Shown here: in pieces, positions 7,990-16,580 of the stretch
Position numbering within the stretch: the stretch's first letter is position 1
Layout: every line of letters starts with the position of its first letter
Assembly (NCBI RefSeq): GCF_014651855.1
Contig: NZ_BMXR01000009.1
Coordinates: 215,203 to 279,202 of the forward strand
Length of the DNA stretch: 64,000 bases
Direction of reading: 5' to 3'
Origin: Saccharospirillum salsuginis
Lineage (GTDB): Bacteria; Pseudomonadota; Gammaproteobacteria; Pseudomonadales; Natronospirillaceae
Program-made: the position numbers and the translations under genes
Notes under the pieces: model-generated
The model's database searches: none
The model's input: the letters and a program-made list of their open reading frames with translations, nothing else
What the model was told of the DNA's origin: nothing

Positions 7990-9419
7990 GAGGGCCTCCG
8001 GTGGGTCCGACGGGCCTTGATGGCCTGGTGCAGGGTGGTCGCGGCCGGCCGGGGCGCGCGGCGATAATCGGTCCAGCCTCCGAGGCGGCTGGGCGTCAGT
8101 CTTCGGAAACGCGCGGCCAGAGCGGTTCCCAGCCGGTACAGGGCCGGCGAGCGGTGCATCCAGGCCCAGCCGCGCCAGATCCAGGGTTCCAGTCGGCCGC
8201 GTTTAACGCCGTGGCCCTTGACGTGGGCCGGGTGCAGGCTGTCGCCGTCGACCGATTCCTGGCGCAGGCGAACCAACAGTTGCGGGATCGGTATGCGTAC
8301 CGGGCAGACCTCGCCGCAGGCACCACACAGCGACGACGCGCTGGGGAAGTCGGGCGTCTGATCCAGACCCATAAGCTGGGGCATCAGGATCTTGCCGATC
8401 GGTCCGGGGTAGGTGGTGCCATAGGCGTGACCACCGACCCGGGTGTAAACCGGGCAGTGGTTCATGCAGGCACCGCAGCGAATGCATTTCAGGGTCTCGG
8501 CCAGTTCCTCGTCCTGGTAGACCTCGGAGCGACCGTTGTCGACCAGCACCAGATGCACTTCTTCCGGACCGTCCTGTTCGTCCGGCTGGCGGGGACCGCT
8601 GATCATGTTGAAGTAGGTGGTGATCGGCTGGCCGGTGGCCGAACGTGTGAGCAGCGCCAGCAAGGGTGCGACATCGTCCAGGCTGGGCACGACCTTTTCG
8701 ATCCCGGTTACGGCGATGTGGCAGGGCGGTACCGTGGTGGTCAGCCGGCCGTTGCCTTCGTTTTCGACCAGGCACAGGGTTCCGCTGTCGGCGACCGCGA
8801 AATTGACTCCGGAAATGCCGACATCGGCGTTCATGAACCGCTCGCGCAACTGGGCGCGGGCACTGGCGGTCAGGTAGCGGGCGTCCAGCGAGGGTTCGGT
8901 TCCGGTCTTGTCGTGCATCAGGTCGGAGATTTCACGCGTGTTCTTGTGGATGGCCGGCATGATGATGTGGGAGGGCGTTTCCTCGGCCATCTGGACGATG
9001 TATTCGCCCAGGTCCGACTCCAACGCCTCGATGTCGGCCTGCTCCAGATGATGGTTCAACTCCATTTCTTCCGAGACCATCGATTTGCCCTTGATGACGC
9101 TGCGGGCGTTTCGGCGTCGGCAGATGTCGGTGATCAGCGCGCAGGCTTCATCGCCGTCGCGCGCCCAGTGCACCTGAATCCCGTTGGCCCGGCATCGGGT
9201 ATCCAGTTGTTCCAGTAACTCGGGCAAGTGGTGCAGGGCATTGAGCCGGACGGCCGAACCCAGAGTGCGCAGCTTGTCCAGTTCCCAGTCGTCGAACGCC
9301 AGCCGGCGTTTGTCCATCAGCCCGTCCATAGCGCGGCGGAAGTTGCCGCGTATCTGGGGGTTGTCGAGCGCGGTACGGACATTCGGGTGAAACGGGACGG
9401 CGCCGTGGGTATCAGTCAT
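7986..9419 (-). CDS. lutB: LutB, iron-sulfur LUD-domain subunit for lactate oxidation
   Basis: A 477-residue protein with an N-terminal LUD domain (about 70-300; VIKGKSMVSEEM, GVNFAVADSGTLCLVENEGN). A ferredoxin-like region follows with two Cys clusters: C312, C315, C318 and C322 in CIRCGACMNHCP, and C365, C368 and C372 in CGACGEVCP. These should bind two [4Fe-4S] clusters that carry electrons from lactate. It shares eight bases with the end of lutA and four with the start of lutC, a compact operon lutA-lutB-lutC. The C-terminus (about 400-477) is Arg/Pro-rich and less conserved. Confidence 0.95.
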   Translation of the reverse strand: MTDTHGAVPFHPNVRTALDNPQIRGNFRRAMDGLMDKRRLAFDDWELDKLRTLGSAVRLNALHHLPELLEQLDTRCRANGIQVHWARDGDEACALITDICRRRNARSVIKGKSMVSEEMELNHHLEQADIEALESDLGEYIVQMAEETPSHIIMPAIHKNTREISDLMHDKTGTEPSLDARYLTASARAQLRERFMNADVGISGVNFAVADSGTLCLVENEGNGRLTTTVPPCHIAVTGIEKVVPSLDDVAPLLALLTRSATGQPITTYFNMISGPRQPDEQDGPEEVHLVLVDNGRSEVYQDEELAETLKCIRCGACMNHCPVYTRVGGHAYGTTYPGPIGKILMPQLMGLDQTPDFPSASSLCGACGEVCPVRIPIPQLLVRLRQESVDGDSLHPAHVKGHGVKRGRLEPWIWRGWAWMHRSPALYRLGTALAARFRRLTPSRLGGWTDYRRAPRPAATTLHQAIKARRTHRRPS

Positions 9420-10188
9420 GGGTGCGGTCCTCCCGGGTGCGTTGCCAGAGGAAGCTCAACAGGTGCTCGCCACGGAGTTTGGCGCCCTGTTTTTGCGCGC
9501 AACCGTCGATGTTCATCAGGCAGCCACAGTCGGACGTCACAAAATGCTGGACACCGGTCTCGGACAAGGCGGCCACCTTGTCCTGGACCATGGCGCCGGA
9601 CACCTCCGGATGGCGCACGGCGAAGGAGCCGCCGAAACCGCAGCATTCGGCGGCGTGCGCTTGTTCTTTCAGTGTGACGCCGGACAGTTGCCCCAGCAGT
9701 TGCGGCCCGACTTCGGCCAGACCCATTTCCCGACGCGCGGAACAGGAGGTGTGCATGGCCACTTGGACCGGTTCGCCTTTGTCTTCCAGTCGGACGTGGC
9801 AGACGTTGAGCAGGAAGTCGGTCAGCTCAAAGGTGCGGGCGGCGATGTCTTCGGCGCGGGCGGCGTCGTCGGTGCCTTCGAACAGGTGCGGGTAGTGTTT
9901 GGCGATCATGCCGCCACAGGAGCCGGACGGGACCAGGATGGGCCAGGGTTCGGGAAACAGGTCGAGTTGGCGGCGGGCGACGTCACGGGCTTCGTCCATG
10001 CGGCCGGAGGTGTAGGCGGGTTGGCCGCAGCAGGTCTGGTCGTCCGGGAAGTGGACGTCGATGCCTTCGCGTTCGAGCAGGGAGAGGGCGGCCAGACCGG
10101 CTTCGGGGTAGAAGATGTCGATCAGGCAGGTGCCGAAGAGGTACACCCGATCGGGTTTGGGCGGATACATCTTGATGGAGTCAGTCAT
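9412..10188 (-). CDS. lutA: LutA, CCG-domain subunit for lactate oxidation
   Basis: A 258-residue protein with two cysteine-rich CCG domains (PDDQTCCGQPAY near residue 50 and AECCGFGGSFAVRHPEVS near 185), as in LutA/GlpC/HdrB subunits that bind a [4Fe-4S] cluster. First gene of lutABC. The start at 10188 (MTDSIKM) has GAGG at proper spacing. The frame stays open for 50 more codons upstream, but that stretch is the inside of a dispersed repeat (10231-10340), so the longer reading is rejected. The operon is divergent from its probable regulator at 10489. Confidence 0.95.
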   Translation of the reverse strand: MTDSIKMYPPKPDRVYLFGTCLIDIFYPEAGLAALSLLEREGIDVHFPDDQTCCGQPAYTSGRMDEARDVARRQLDLFPEPWPILVPSGSCGGMIAKHYPHLFEGTDDAARAEDIAARTFELTDFLLNVCHVRLEDKGEPVQVAMHTSCSARREMGLAEVGPQLLGQLSGVTLKEQAHAAECCGFGGSFAVRHPEVSGAMVQDKVAALSETGVQHFVTSDCGCLMNIDGCAQKQGAKLRGEHLLSFLWQRTREDRTHD

Positions 10189-10230
10189 GTTCGGCCTCGT
10201 GGCTGGGTGACCAAGTGTGCCAGGAACCCG

Positions 10231-10340
10231 CGCTGGCTGCCGGTGGTGCTCATTCGGGGTCGCCATAAACCCGTCCATGGGGGCTTGGCTTCGGCATCCT
10301 GCCTCAGACATCCCCGAATGAGCACCACCGGCATCCACCG
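10231..10340 (+). repeat. Structured intergenic repeat, family 1, copy 2
   Basis: Arms 10231-10259 and 10312-10340 include a perfect 21-bp stem (GCCGGTGGTGCTCATTCGGG plus one more G against its complement). The core is CCCGTCCATGGGGGCTTG with the small hairpin GGCATCCTGCC. It sits inside the lutA/regulator divergent region between the two promoters and is the cleanest copy for seeing the structure. Confidence 0.9.
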
Positions 10341-10375
10341 CTAGCCCAAAACACCGCGATTCGTTACGATTCCAT

Positions 10376-10450
10376 AAATTGGTAATACCAATTTACCTTC
10401 GTTGTGAATTTAGGCTAATATCGAGCCCGCGAAGAGTCAATTGGTATAGC
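10376..10450 (+). promoter_or_regulatory. GntR/FadR-type operators in the lut-regulator intergenic region
   Basis: AAATTGGTAATACCAATTT (10376-10394) is a perfect palindrome around one base and matches the ATTGGT-N3-ACCAAT type of site bound by PdhR/LldR-like regulators. A second partial site AATTGGTAT lies at 10439-10447, upstream of the regulator ATG. Two sites about 60 bp apart would allow looping or autoregulation. Assignment to the adjacent regulator is inference from family and position. Confidence 0.7.
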
Positions 10451-10488
10451 ACGAAGCGGTCGGGAATTCCGACCAATGGAGGAGTTTC

Positions 10489-11238
10489 ATGGCGGGTGTG
10501 CGTCAGCAGCGGATGTCGGATCGTGTGGTGGAGGAGTTGGAGCGTGCGATCGTGGAGGGGATTTATCCGGCGAGGGAGCGGTTGCCGCCGGAGCGGGCTT
10601 TGGCGGCCGAGTTGGGGGTGAGTCGGCCGACGTTGCGGGAGGCGTTGAATAAGTTGGCGGTTCGGGGGTTGATCGAGAGTCGTCAGGGAGGTGGGCATCG
10701 GGTGAAGGCGTCGCTGGGGTCGGCATTCAGTGATCCGTTGCTGGAGTTGCTGGGTAAACATGAGGGCTTTGAATACGATATTCTGGAGTATCGGCAGGCG
10801 CTGGAGGGGATGGCGGCCGGTTTTGCGGCGGAGCGGGCGACGCAGGAGGATCGGGCGCGGTTGACGGCCTGTTTCGAGCGCATTGAACGGGCGCATGCGT
10901 CGGGCGATGCCGGGCAGGAGGCCGAGGCGGATGCGGCTTTCCATTTGTGCATTGCCGAGGCGAGCCACAATGTGGTGTTGCTGCACAATATGAAGGCTTT
11001 GTTTCAATTGCTGTCGGCGTCGATCGCGGACAGTATTTTTACCTTTGCCGGTCAGGGTGAGCGGGGGGTGTCGTTGCTGGCACAGCATCGGGCATTGCTG
11101 GAAGGCATTCTCGCCGGCGACGCGGCAGCGTCCCGGTCCGCTTCCGATCATCACCTGGGGTATGTCGCGCAGTGTTTGTCCGAGTCGCGTCGGGCGGATG
11201 AGCGAAAGGTCCGCAGCCGGAGACGGTCGGGGGTTTAA
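10489..11238 (+). CDS. GntR-family (FadR/LldR-like) regulator of the lut operon
   Basis: A 249-residue regulator. The N-terminal winged helix-turn-helix (about 8-75) has the GntR signature LPPERALAAELGVSRPTLREAL and RGLIESRQGGGHRV. An all-helical FCD effector domain (about 95-225) follows, with the metal/ligand pattern E...R..(L/A)E...A...A and a later DAAFHLCIAEASHN. FCD regulators of this type respond to lactate, pyruvate or glycolate. Its position divergent from lutABC and the palindromes upstream suggest lactate-responsive repression. The Shine-Dalgarno GGAGG six bases before the ATG is strong. The C-terminus is very basic (RRADERKVRSRRRSGV). Confidence 0.88.
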   Translation: MAGVRQQRMSDRVVEELERAIVEGIYPARERLPPERALAAELGVSRPTLREALNKLAVRGLIESRQGGGHRVKASLGSAFSDPLLELLGKHEGFEYDILEYRQALEGMAAGFAAERATQEDRARLTACFERIERAHASGDAGQEAEADAAFHLCIAEASHNVVLLHNMKALFQLLSASIADSIFTFAGQGERGVSLLAQHRALLEGILAGDAAASRSASDHHLGYVAQCLSESRRADERKVRSRRRSGV

Positions 11239-11308
11239 TAGTGCTAGACTGGTTGTGGACGGGGTGTGATAGGCTCCGGTTCGATTCAGTGGCTGACAGG
11301 AGAAGCGA

Positions 11309-11950
11309 GTGACGCCGTTCAGGGTTTGGATTGGAAGTGTCGTGTTGGGAATCAGTTGTTTGTCGGTCACGGCCAGTGCCGAGACCTTCATCGAAGCCAT
11401 TACCAATTGCCGCAAGATCAATAACACCGAGGCCCGGTACCAGTGCTACGACCGGGCGGAATCCCAGGTCAGCAATGTGAAAAGGAATGTGGCCAAGTTC
11501 AATTACGAGTCCACATCGGACCCGATTACGGGCCAGACCGTACATAATTTGTCCATTCGATCCGACCGGGGACTGAACGGCCGGGGCGATCCGATCATTC
11601 TGGAACTGAGCTGCGATTCGACGAAACCCGGTACCTACGAACTGGTGTTGCGTTGGAAGGATTTCCTGGAGAGTTCGAATCCGAACGTAACCACCCGTCT
11701 CGGACAAACGCCGTCGGTGACGGAAGAATGGGAGACCGACCGTTCCCGCGAATCCTCGATCTTTACGGATACGCCGGAAGGCTACACCAAACAGAGCCTG
11801 ATGGAGACACTGGTATCCGAGGTTGAAAACGGCAATCCCAGTATCGTTTTTCGCGCCACCCCCTACAATGACGACCCCATCACCGCTGTATTCGATTTCA
11901 CCGGCTTCCTCGATGTCATCGAGCCGATGAGAGAATCCTGCCAGTTCTGA
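11309..11950 (+). CDS. Exported VasI/TagO-like protein
   Basis: A 213-residue protein beginning with GTG (AGGAG seven bases before). A Sec signal peptide ends near residue 24 (SVTASA-ET). A short Cys motif follows (NCRKI...RYQCYDRA), then a beta-rich domain. The C-terminal half (ELVLRWKDF, TPYNDDPITAVFDFTGFLDVIEPMRESC) follows the pattern of VasI/TagO proteins found beside type VI secretion loci and in some solitary contexts. There are no T6SS genes in the window, so its job is unknown. Periplasmic location is expected. It is monocistronic by spacing. Confidence 0.62.
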   Translation: MTPFRVWIGSVVLGISCLSVTASAETFIEAITNCRKINNTEARYQCYDRAESQVSNVKRNVAKFNYESTSDPITGQTVHNLSIRSDRGLNGRGDPIILELSCDSTKPGTYELVLRWKDFLESSNPNVTTRLGQTPSVTEEWETDRSRESSIFTDTPEGYTKQSLMETLVSEVENGNPSIVFRATPYNDDPITAVFDFTGFLDVIEPMRESCQF

Positions 11951-12342
11951 CGGGACGAACACGCGTTTGTCCTTGCATGATGTTCGGGTTACCTGTCTAT
12001 GGTTCTATTTTTCGAACAGAATTAGACACTCTCTGTCACGAGTCACCCCCTGCAAAGGGGGGTTTACAAACGTCACGTCAAAAAAACTGCTAAATCAATC
12101 TCACTTTTGCCAATCAGTGGTCACAAGCGGTTGGAACCCTGCTAGTTTAGACGGTCCTCTGGCCAGAAAACCCGATCGGTTTCGCTATGGCCAGGTTAAG
12201 GATTCAGGCGTTCGTCGGAAGTAAAAGCAGTATCTGTTTTTAGCAGTCTCCAGGCCTGTAAGACCGGTGCCCCCGGTGTATCCCACCGGTGGCACCATTG
12301 GGTTGAGAATCAACGACGTTCTCTGATAACAAAGGACAAACA
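11951..12342. other. Long AT-richer intergenic region upstream of the subtilase gene
   Basis: These 392 bases are visibly poorer in GC than their surroundings (runs such as CAAACGTCACGTCAAAAAAA). I see no coding potential; an 85-codon open frame here has no ribosome site or recognisable composition. The region probably holds the subtilase promoter and 5' leader, including the hairpin at 12266-12296. AAGGA precedes the subtilase ATG. Confidence 0.5.
12266..12296. repeat. REP-like hairpin with a second copy at 16910
   Basis: GGTGCC and CCGGT on the left pair with ACCGG and GGCACC on the right, with one interruption, around GTATCCC. The right half CCGGTGGCACC and the loop TCCC recur at 16910-16937. 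Both copies are intergenic. Confidence 0.5.
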
Positions 12343-15300
12343 ATGAGTACTACTATAAGAAAGGTGCGTGGCCGCCTGCGGCACACCGCATCCACCGCGC
12401 TGATAACCGCTGGACTCAGCTTGAGTCTGCTCACTCCTACCGCCTGGGCCGACGCCGAGGTCACCGAGAAAAACACCACCACCCAACGCAACGTCATCGA
12501 GAAGACGCTGAAATCGGATCGCTCCGAGGTATCCGCTTTCCGCTCGTTCAGCATGATGGCGGAGCCGCGTGAGCGCTACATCATCACCGGACAGGATCCG
12601 TCCATTGCGAGCTATCGGGGTGGAATCAACGGCTACGAGGCCACCAGTACCGAAGGTCGCGCCAGTCTGGATGTTCGCGCACCGGCGGCGCGTGACTACG
12701 GTCAGTACCTCGAAGTCAGCCAGACCAAACTGCTGCAACGGATGTCGATGACACTGGGTCGCAGTGTCGAGCCGGTCGATCAGTTCCACACCGCGGTCAA
12801 CGCCATTGTGGTCGAACTGACCGAGGCCGAGGCGCAACAGCTGGCCAGCCTGAAAGGCATCCGCACGATCGAAAAAGACGAAATTCGTCATTTGAACCGT
12901 GCCGAAGGTGAAACCCTGGCGTACGCCATGCCGGGTTCCGAATCCGGTAACAATCAGGGCACCCCGCTGTGGCTGATGTCCCTGGCGGCCGTTCTGGTGC
13001 TGACACTGGCGCTGGTCGGCTGGGCGCTGTTCACCGGTCGCCTTAATCGCCGCAATGGCCTGATGGTCTCCCTGCTGGGTACCCTGGGTCTGGCCGGTTG
13101 TTTCTGGGAAGGCGGCTTTGCCTGGATCGGTGCGCCGGAGATCTGGCGTGGCGTCGGCGGCATGGACGGCACCCGGGGCGAAGGCGTCGTAGTCGGCGTG
13201 ATCGATACCGGCATCAACCCGATCAGTGAATCGTTCGCCGAAGTCGGTGGCGACGGTTACAAGCACACCAACCCCAAAGATAAATACCTGGGTGTGTGCG
13301 ACCCGGCCAACGACAGTTACGATCCGGAATTCCCGTGTAACGACAAGTTGATCGGTGCCTGGGGCCATCCGCTGGTGAACGACGGCACGCCGCGCGATAT
13401 GGACGGCCACGGTTCTCACACCGCGGGTACGTCGGCCGGTAACATCGTTTACGGGGCGACTGTAACGGCACCCACCGGCTTCTCCGTCACCAAGGATATT
13501 GCCGGTGTGGCGCCCCATGCCAACGTCATCGCCTATTCGGTGTGTGGCGAGGCCGGTTGCTACCTGAGCTCCATCCTGTTCGCCATCAACCAGGCGATCG
13601 AGGACGGTGTCGACGTGATCAACTACTCCATCGGTGGCGGTTCGTCCGACCCCTGGGGTGATTCCGACTCCCTGGCCTACCTGTCGGCGATGGACGCGGG
13701 TATCTTCGTGGCCACGTCCGCCGGTAACTCCGGTCCGGATTTCGCCACCCTGGGCAGCCCGGCCGATGCGCCGTGGACGACCGCGGTCGCCGCCAGCTCG
13801 CACAACTACTTCTACAAGAACTCGGTTGCCGATTTGACCGGCGGGGCGACCACACCGCCGGCGGACATCATCGGCCAGAGCATCACGCCGGGATACGGCC
13901 CGGCACCGATCATCGATGCAGCTGACTACGGCAACCCGTTGTGTCTGCCGGATCAGTTCACCGGCAAGTTCGACGGTGAGATCGTGCTCTGCGACGCCGG
14001 TGAAATCGCACGGGTCGCCAAGGGCGAGAACGTGGCCGCCAACGGCGGTGGCGCTCTGATCCTGACCCGTCCGCCGACGACTCCGGACGGTTCCGGCTAT
14101 CTGGAAGCCGATACCCACGTCATTCCGGCCACCCACATCACCTACAGCGATGCCGAGGTGCTGCGCGACTGGCTGGCTTCCGGTATCGACCACCAGGGCC
14201 GCATTACCGGCACGGAAACCGTGCAGGCCGACGAATACGCCGACGTGCTGGCCTACTTCAGCTCGCGCGGTGTGAACCCGGCGGTACCGAGCGTGGTCAA
14301 GCCGAACATCACAGCTCCGGGTCGTGCGATTTTCGCCGCCTTCCACGAGGGCTACAGCGATGCCGAGCAGGACTACAACATCATTCAGGGTACCTCCATG
14401 TCGAGCCCGCATATCGCCGGTTCCGGTGCCTTGCTGACCGCTCTGCATCCCGATTGGACCCCGATGCAGATTCAGTCCGCGATGATGACCACCTCCTTGC
14501 TGGAACACTACAAGGAAGACGGCACCACCCAGGCCGATCCGTTCGACATGGGTGCCGGTCGCATCGACCTGCCGCAGGCGGCTCAGGCCGCGCTGGTTCT
14601 GGATGAAACCCTGGAAAACTTCCTGGCCGCCGATCCGTTGGCCGGTGGAGATCCGGCCGATCTGAACCTGGCGGGTATCGGTCAGGCCAACTGTGTTGTG
14701 ACCTGTTCCTGGACGCGCACCGTGACCAACGTTTCCGGCAAGTACACCTATTGGAAGGCCGTACGCGCTGAAAACTATGACGTGACGCCGAAGTACTTCC
14801 GCCTGGCGCCGGGCGCCAGCCAGGAGCTGACGATCACCGCCGATGCCTCCGACGCACCGATCGGTAACTGGCAGTTCGCGCAGCTGAAGTTGGAGTCCAT
14901 GGGCAAGCGCACTCCGGACGCGCACTTCCCGCTGGCACTGCTGCCGCAATTGAGCAACCTGCCGGGCGCGATCAACATCAACGCGCCGCTGGCCAGCGAC
15001 ACTGTGTCACTGGAAGACCTGAAAGCCGTTGAGATTACCTCGGCCGATGTCCAGGTCACCGGTCTGGCGCCCTCGAGCGCGACCGAATCGGCTCTGGTAT
15101 CCGACCCGACCAACGGCAATCCGTTCGACGGTTTCGACCCGAACGTGGACGGCACTTTCTACTTCACAGTGGATGTTCCGGCCGGCGCGACCCGCTTTGT
15201 GGCGGAGATCACCGAGTCCGCTTCGAACGATCTGGATCTGTTCGTGGGTCTGGGCGACACGCCCGGCTTCGGCAGCCTGGTCGATTACGCGGCCACCGGT

Positions 15301-15615
15301 GGTGCGCTGGAATACGTGAACATCGAGAATCCGTCCGCAGGCACCATGTGGGTGGTGGTTCAGAACTGGGAAGGGGGTCACACCGATCCTCAGCCGCTGA
15401 CCATTCACACCGCTGTTGTGACCGGCGACGAGGGTAACCTCTATGTCGACGTTCCGATGAGTGTACCGGCGGGTGAGCCGTTCGATGCCGACATCGGCTT
15501 CAACCTGGTGGGTTCCGAGGCGGGCGACCGCTTCTACGGTTCCTTCTCGCTGGGTACCGACAGCTCGAACCCGGGCAACCTGGGTACGGTTAACATCGAC
15601 CTGGTTCGCGAATGA
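12343..15615 (+). CDS. Subtilisin-family (S8) serine protease with PA domain and internal membrane segment
   Basis: A 1090-residue exported protease. The signal peptide ends near residue 36 (TAWA-DA), followed by an I9-type propeptide (about 77-185, ending with RTIEKDEIRHLN). The catalytic domain has Asp288 (VIDTG), His356 (DGHGSHTAG), oxyanion Asn462 (TSAGNSG) and Ser685 (GTSMSSPH), with a PA insert at about 505-625. A fibronectin-III-like region follows (about 720-830), and near 935-1010 a PPC-like beta domain (DLDLFVGLGD). The order is that of large secreted S8 proteases. The odd part is residues 199-260, between propeptide and catalytic domain: a Gly/Ser/Asn linker, a strong membrane helix (about 208-231), basic GRLNRRN, then a second hydrophobic stretch ending in the lipobox-like LGLAGC (Cys253). 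This could tether or sort the proform. A perfect terminator follows the gene. Confidence 0.93.
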   Translation: MSTTIRKVRGRLRHTASTALITAGLSLSLLTPTAWADAEVTEKNTTTQRNVIEKTLKSDRSEVSAFRSFSMMAEPRERYIITGQDPSIASYRGGINGYEATSTEGRASLDVRAPAARDYGQYLEVSQTKLLQRMSMTLGRSVEPVDQFHTAVNAIVVELTEAEAQQLASLKGIRTIEKDEIRHLNRAEGETLAYAMPGSESGNNQGTPLWLMSLAAVLVLTLALVGWALFTGRLNRRNGLMVSLLGTLGLAGCFWEGGFAWIGAPEIWRGVGGMDGTRGEGVVVGVIDTGINPISESFAEVGGDGYKHTNPKDKYLGVCDPANDSYDPEFPCNDKLIGAWGHPLVNDGTPRDMDGHGSHTAGTSAGNIVYGATVTAPTGFSVTKDIAGVAPHANVIAYSVCGEAGCYLSSILFAINQAIEDGVDVINYSIGGGSSDPWGDSDSLAYLSAMDAGIFVATSAGNSGPDFATLGSPADAPWTTAVAASSHNYFYKNSVADLTGGATTPPADIIGQSITPGYGPAPIIDAADYGNPLCLPDQFTGKFDGEIVLCDAGEIARVAKGENVAANGGGALILTRPPTTPDGSGYLEADTHVIPATHITYSDAEVLRDWLASGIDHQGRITGTETVQADEYADVLAYFSSRGVNPAVPSVVKPNITAPGRAIFAAFHEGYSDAEQDYNIIQGTSMSSPHIAGSGALLTALHPDWTPMQIQSAMMTTSLLEHYKEDGTTQADPFDMGAGRIDLPQAAQAALVLDETLENFLAADPLAGGDPADLNLAGIGQANCVVTCSWTRTVTNVSGKYTYWKAVRAENYDVTPKYFRLAPGASQELTITADASDAPIGNWQFAQLKLESMGKRTPDAHFPLALLPQLSNLPGAININAPLASDTVSLEDLKAVEITSADVQVTGLAPSSATESALVSDPTNGNPFDGFDPNVDGTFYFTVDVPAGATRFVAEITESASNDLDLFVGLGDTPGFGSLVDYAATGGALEYVNIENPSAGTMWVVVQNWEGGHTDPQPLTIHTAVVTGDEGNLYVDVPMSVPAGEPFDADIGFNLVGSEAGDRFYGSFSLGTDSSNPGNLGTVNIDLVRE

Positions 15616-15643
15616 GTTTGGACCGCTAGTTGATTAACGATCA

Positions 15644-15669
15644 GGGGCCCTTCGGGGCCCCTTTTTTTT
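15644..15669 (+). terminator. Rho-independent terminator of the subtilase gene
   Basis: GGGGCCC-TTCG-GGGCCCC followed by eight T residues, 28 bp after the stop codon. A textbook terminator with an ultrastable UUCG tetraloop. Confidence 0.97.
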
Positions 15670-15689
15670 GGTTTTGGCAAACAGTCTAG

Positions 15690-15799
15690 CCCAGAGGCGG
15701 GGTATGCTCTGGAGGGGACATCTGAGGCATGGATGCCGAAGTTAAGCGTACAGGGATGTATTCATAGCGGTCCCCGGAAGAGCATACCCCGCCTCTGGG
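15690..15799 (-). repeat. Structured intergenic repeat, family 1, divergent copy 3
   Basis: Arms 15690-15717 and 15772-15799 include a perfect 21-bp stem (CCCAGAGGCGGGGTATGCTC and one more base). The core on the minus strand, TACATCCCTGTACGCTTAAC, and the hairpin GGCATCCATGCC show it is a divergent member of the same family. It lies between two convergent genes. Confidence 0.8.
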
Positions 15800-15846
15800 G
15801 CGGATTTTGGCACCGTACCAACAAGCCACAAAACCAAAATCCAGTG

Positions 15847-16350
15847 TTACTCCGCTTGAGTCTGTTCCGCTTTCTCGAAGTGCATGGATCCCTCGTCATG
15901 CGGCAGCGTGAGGATCAGGGTGCCGTTTTCGATTTTCCAGCCGCTGGCTTCCTCGATTCCCCGAATATAAACCCCTTCAAGACTGCCCTTGGGGCATAGT
16001 GCCCGGGTGCCGATCAGGGTGCCGGCGCTGAAGACGGTGTCGGTGAGGCGAACCGGGCCGGCGTATTGGTTGCAGTCGGCTTGGAGGGTGATGCGGTCGG
16101 GCGCGGCGAAGCGAAGCGTGTAGTCGCTGGGGGTGTCGGGGCGGATGGCCGGGCCGTTTTCGGGGTAGGAGACGGTCCAGTGGTAGATGCGGCCCATCAG
16201 GGCCTGGGCGGACTCGGGCAAAGTGGGTTTGACGGTCTGTATTTTGGGTTTGACCTGGGCTTCCGGTTTGTCCGATGCCTGACAGGCACTGATCGCGAGC
16301 AGGGCGGTCGCGATCAGGGTGGTGAACGGGGTCCTTTGGAGCAGTCTCAT
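15847..16350 (-). CDS. META/HslJ-type lipoprotein
   Basis: A 167-residue lipoprotein. The signal peptide ends in the lipobox LLAISAC (Cys23), a short Lys/Pro-rich linker follows, then a META-like domain: YHWTVSYP, the key DCNQYAGPV near residue 93, and a second conserved Cys (RALCPKG) before GIEEASGWKIENGTLIL. META domains occur in HslJ (novobiocin and heat response) and in secreted proteins; the biochemical function is not known. The residue after the lipobox Cys is Gln rather than Asp, which favours the outer membrane. It has its own promoter region, divergent from the small gene at 16581. Confidence 0.75.
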   Translation of the reverse strand: MRLLQRTPFTTLIATALLAISACQASDKPEAQVKPKIQTVKPTLPESAQALMGRIYHWTVSYPENGPAIRPDTPSDYTLRFAAPDRITLQADCNQYAGPVRLTDTVFSAGTLIGTRALCPKGSLEGVYIRGIEEASGWKIENGTLILTLPHDEGSMHFEKAEQTQAE

Positions 16351-16580
16351 GGCGGTTCTCCTTTGAGAGGTCTGGACTGGACCCAGAATACCGAAACCGG
16401 AATGAACCGCACGTGAATGGTGTTCGTATTCGGGTAAAGGTCGTTTACAAGCGGGGAATCAATGATTTAGTGAGTGTTTGAACTTGCAATTTTCACTCAA
16501 ACCATCAATCTTGTTAATGGATGAGCACGGATTTAGAGTGTTTATCTATTCTACCCGTGAGATAAGAGCGAGGTGAGGCT

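Noticed and set aside
10189..10338. N-terminal extension of LutA by 50 residues
   Set aside because: The extension is the translation of the family-1 repeat (MDGFMATP type) and has no ribosome site; the proper start at 10188 does.
11967..12224. 85-residue open frame upstream of the subtilase
   Set aside because: Low GC, no ribosome site and no recognisable features; more likely promoter and leader DNA.
12310..14949. 879-residue open frame antisense to the subtilase gene
   Set aside because: It mirrors the GC-rich third-position pattern of the sense gene, has no ribosome site, and its translation is low-complexity Gly/Arg/Val without any domain. The sense strand encodes an intact S8 protease.
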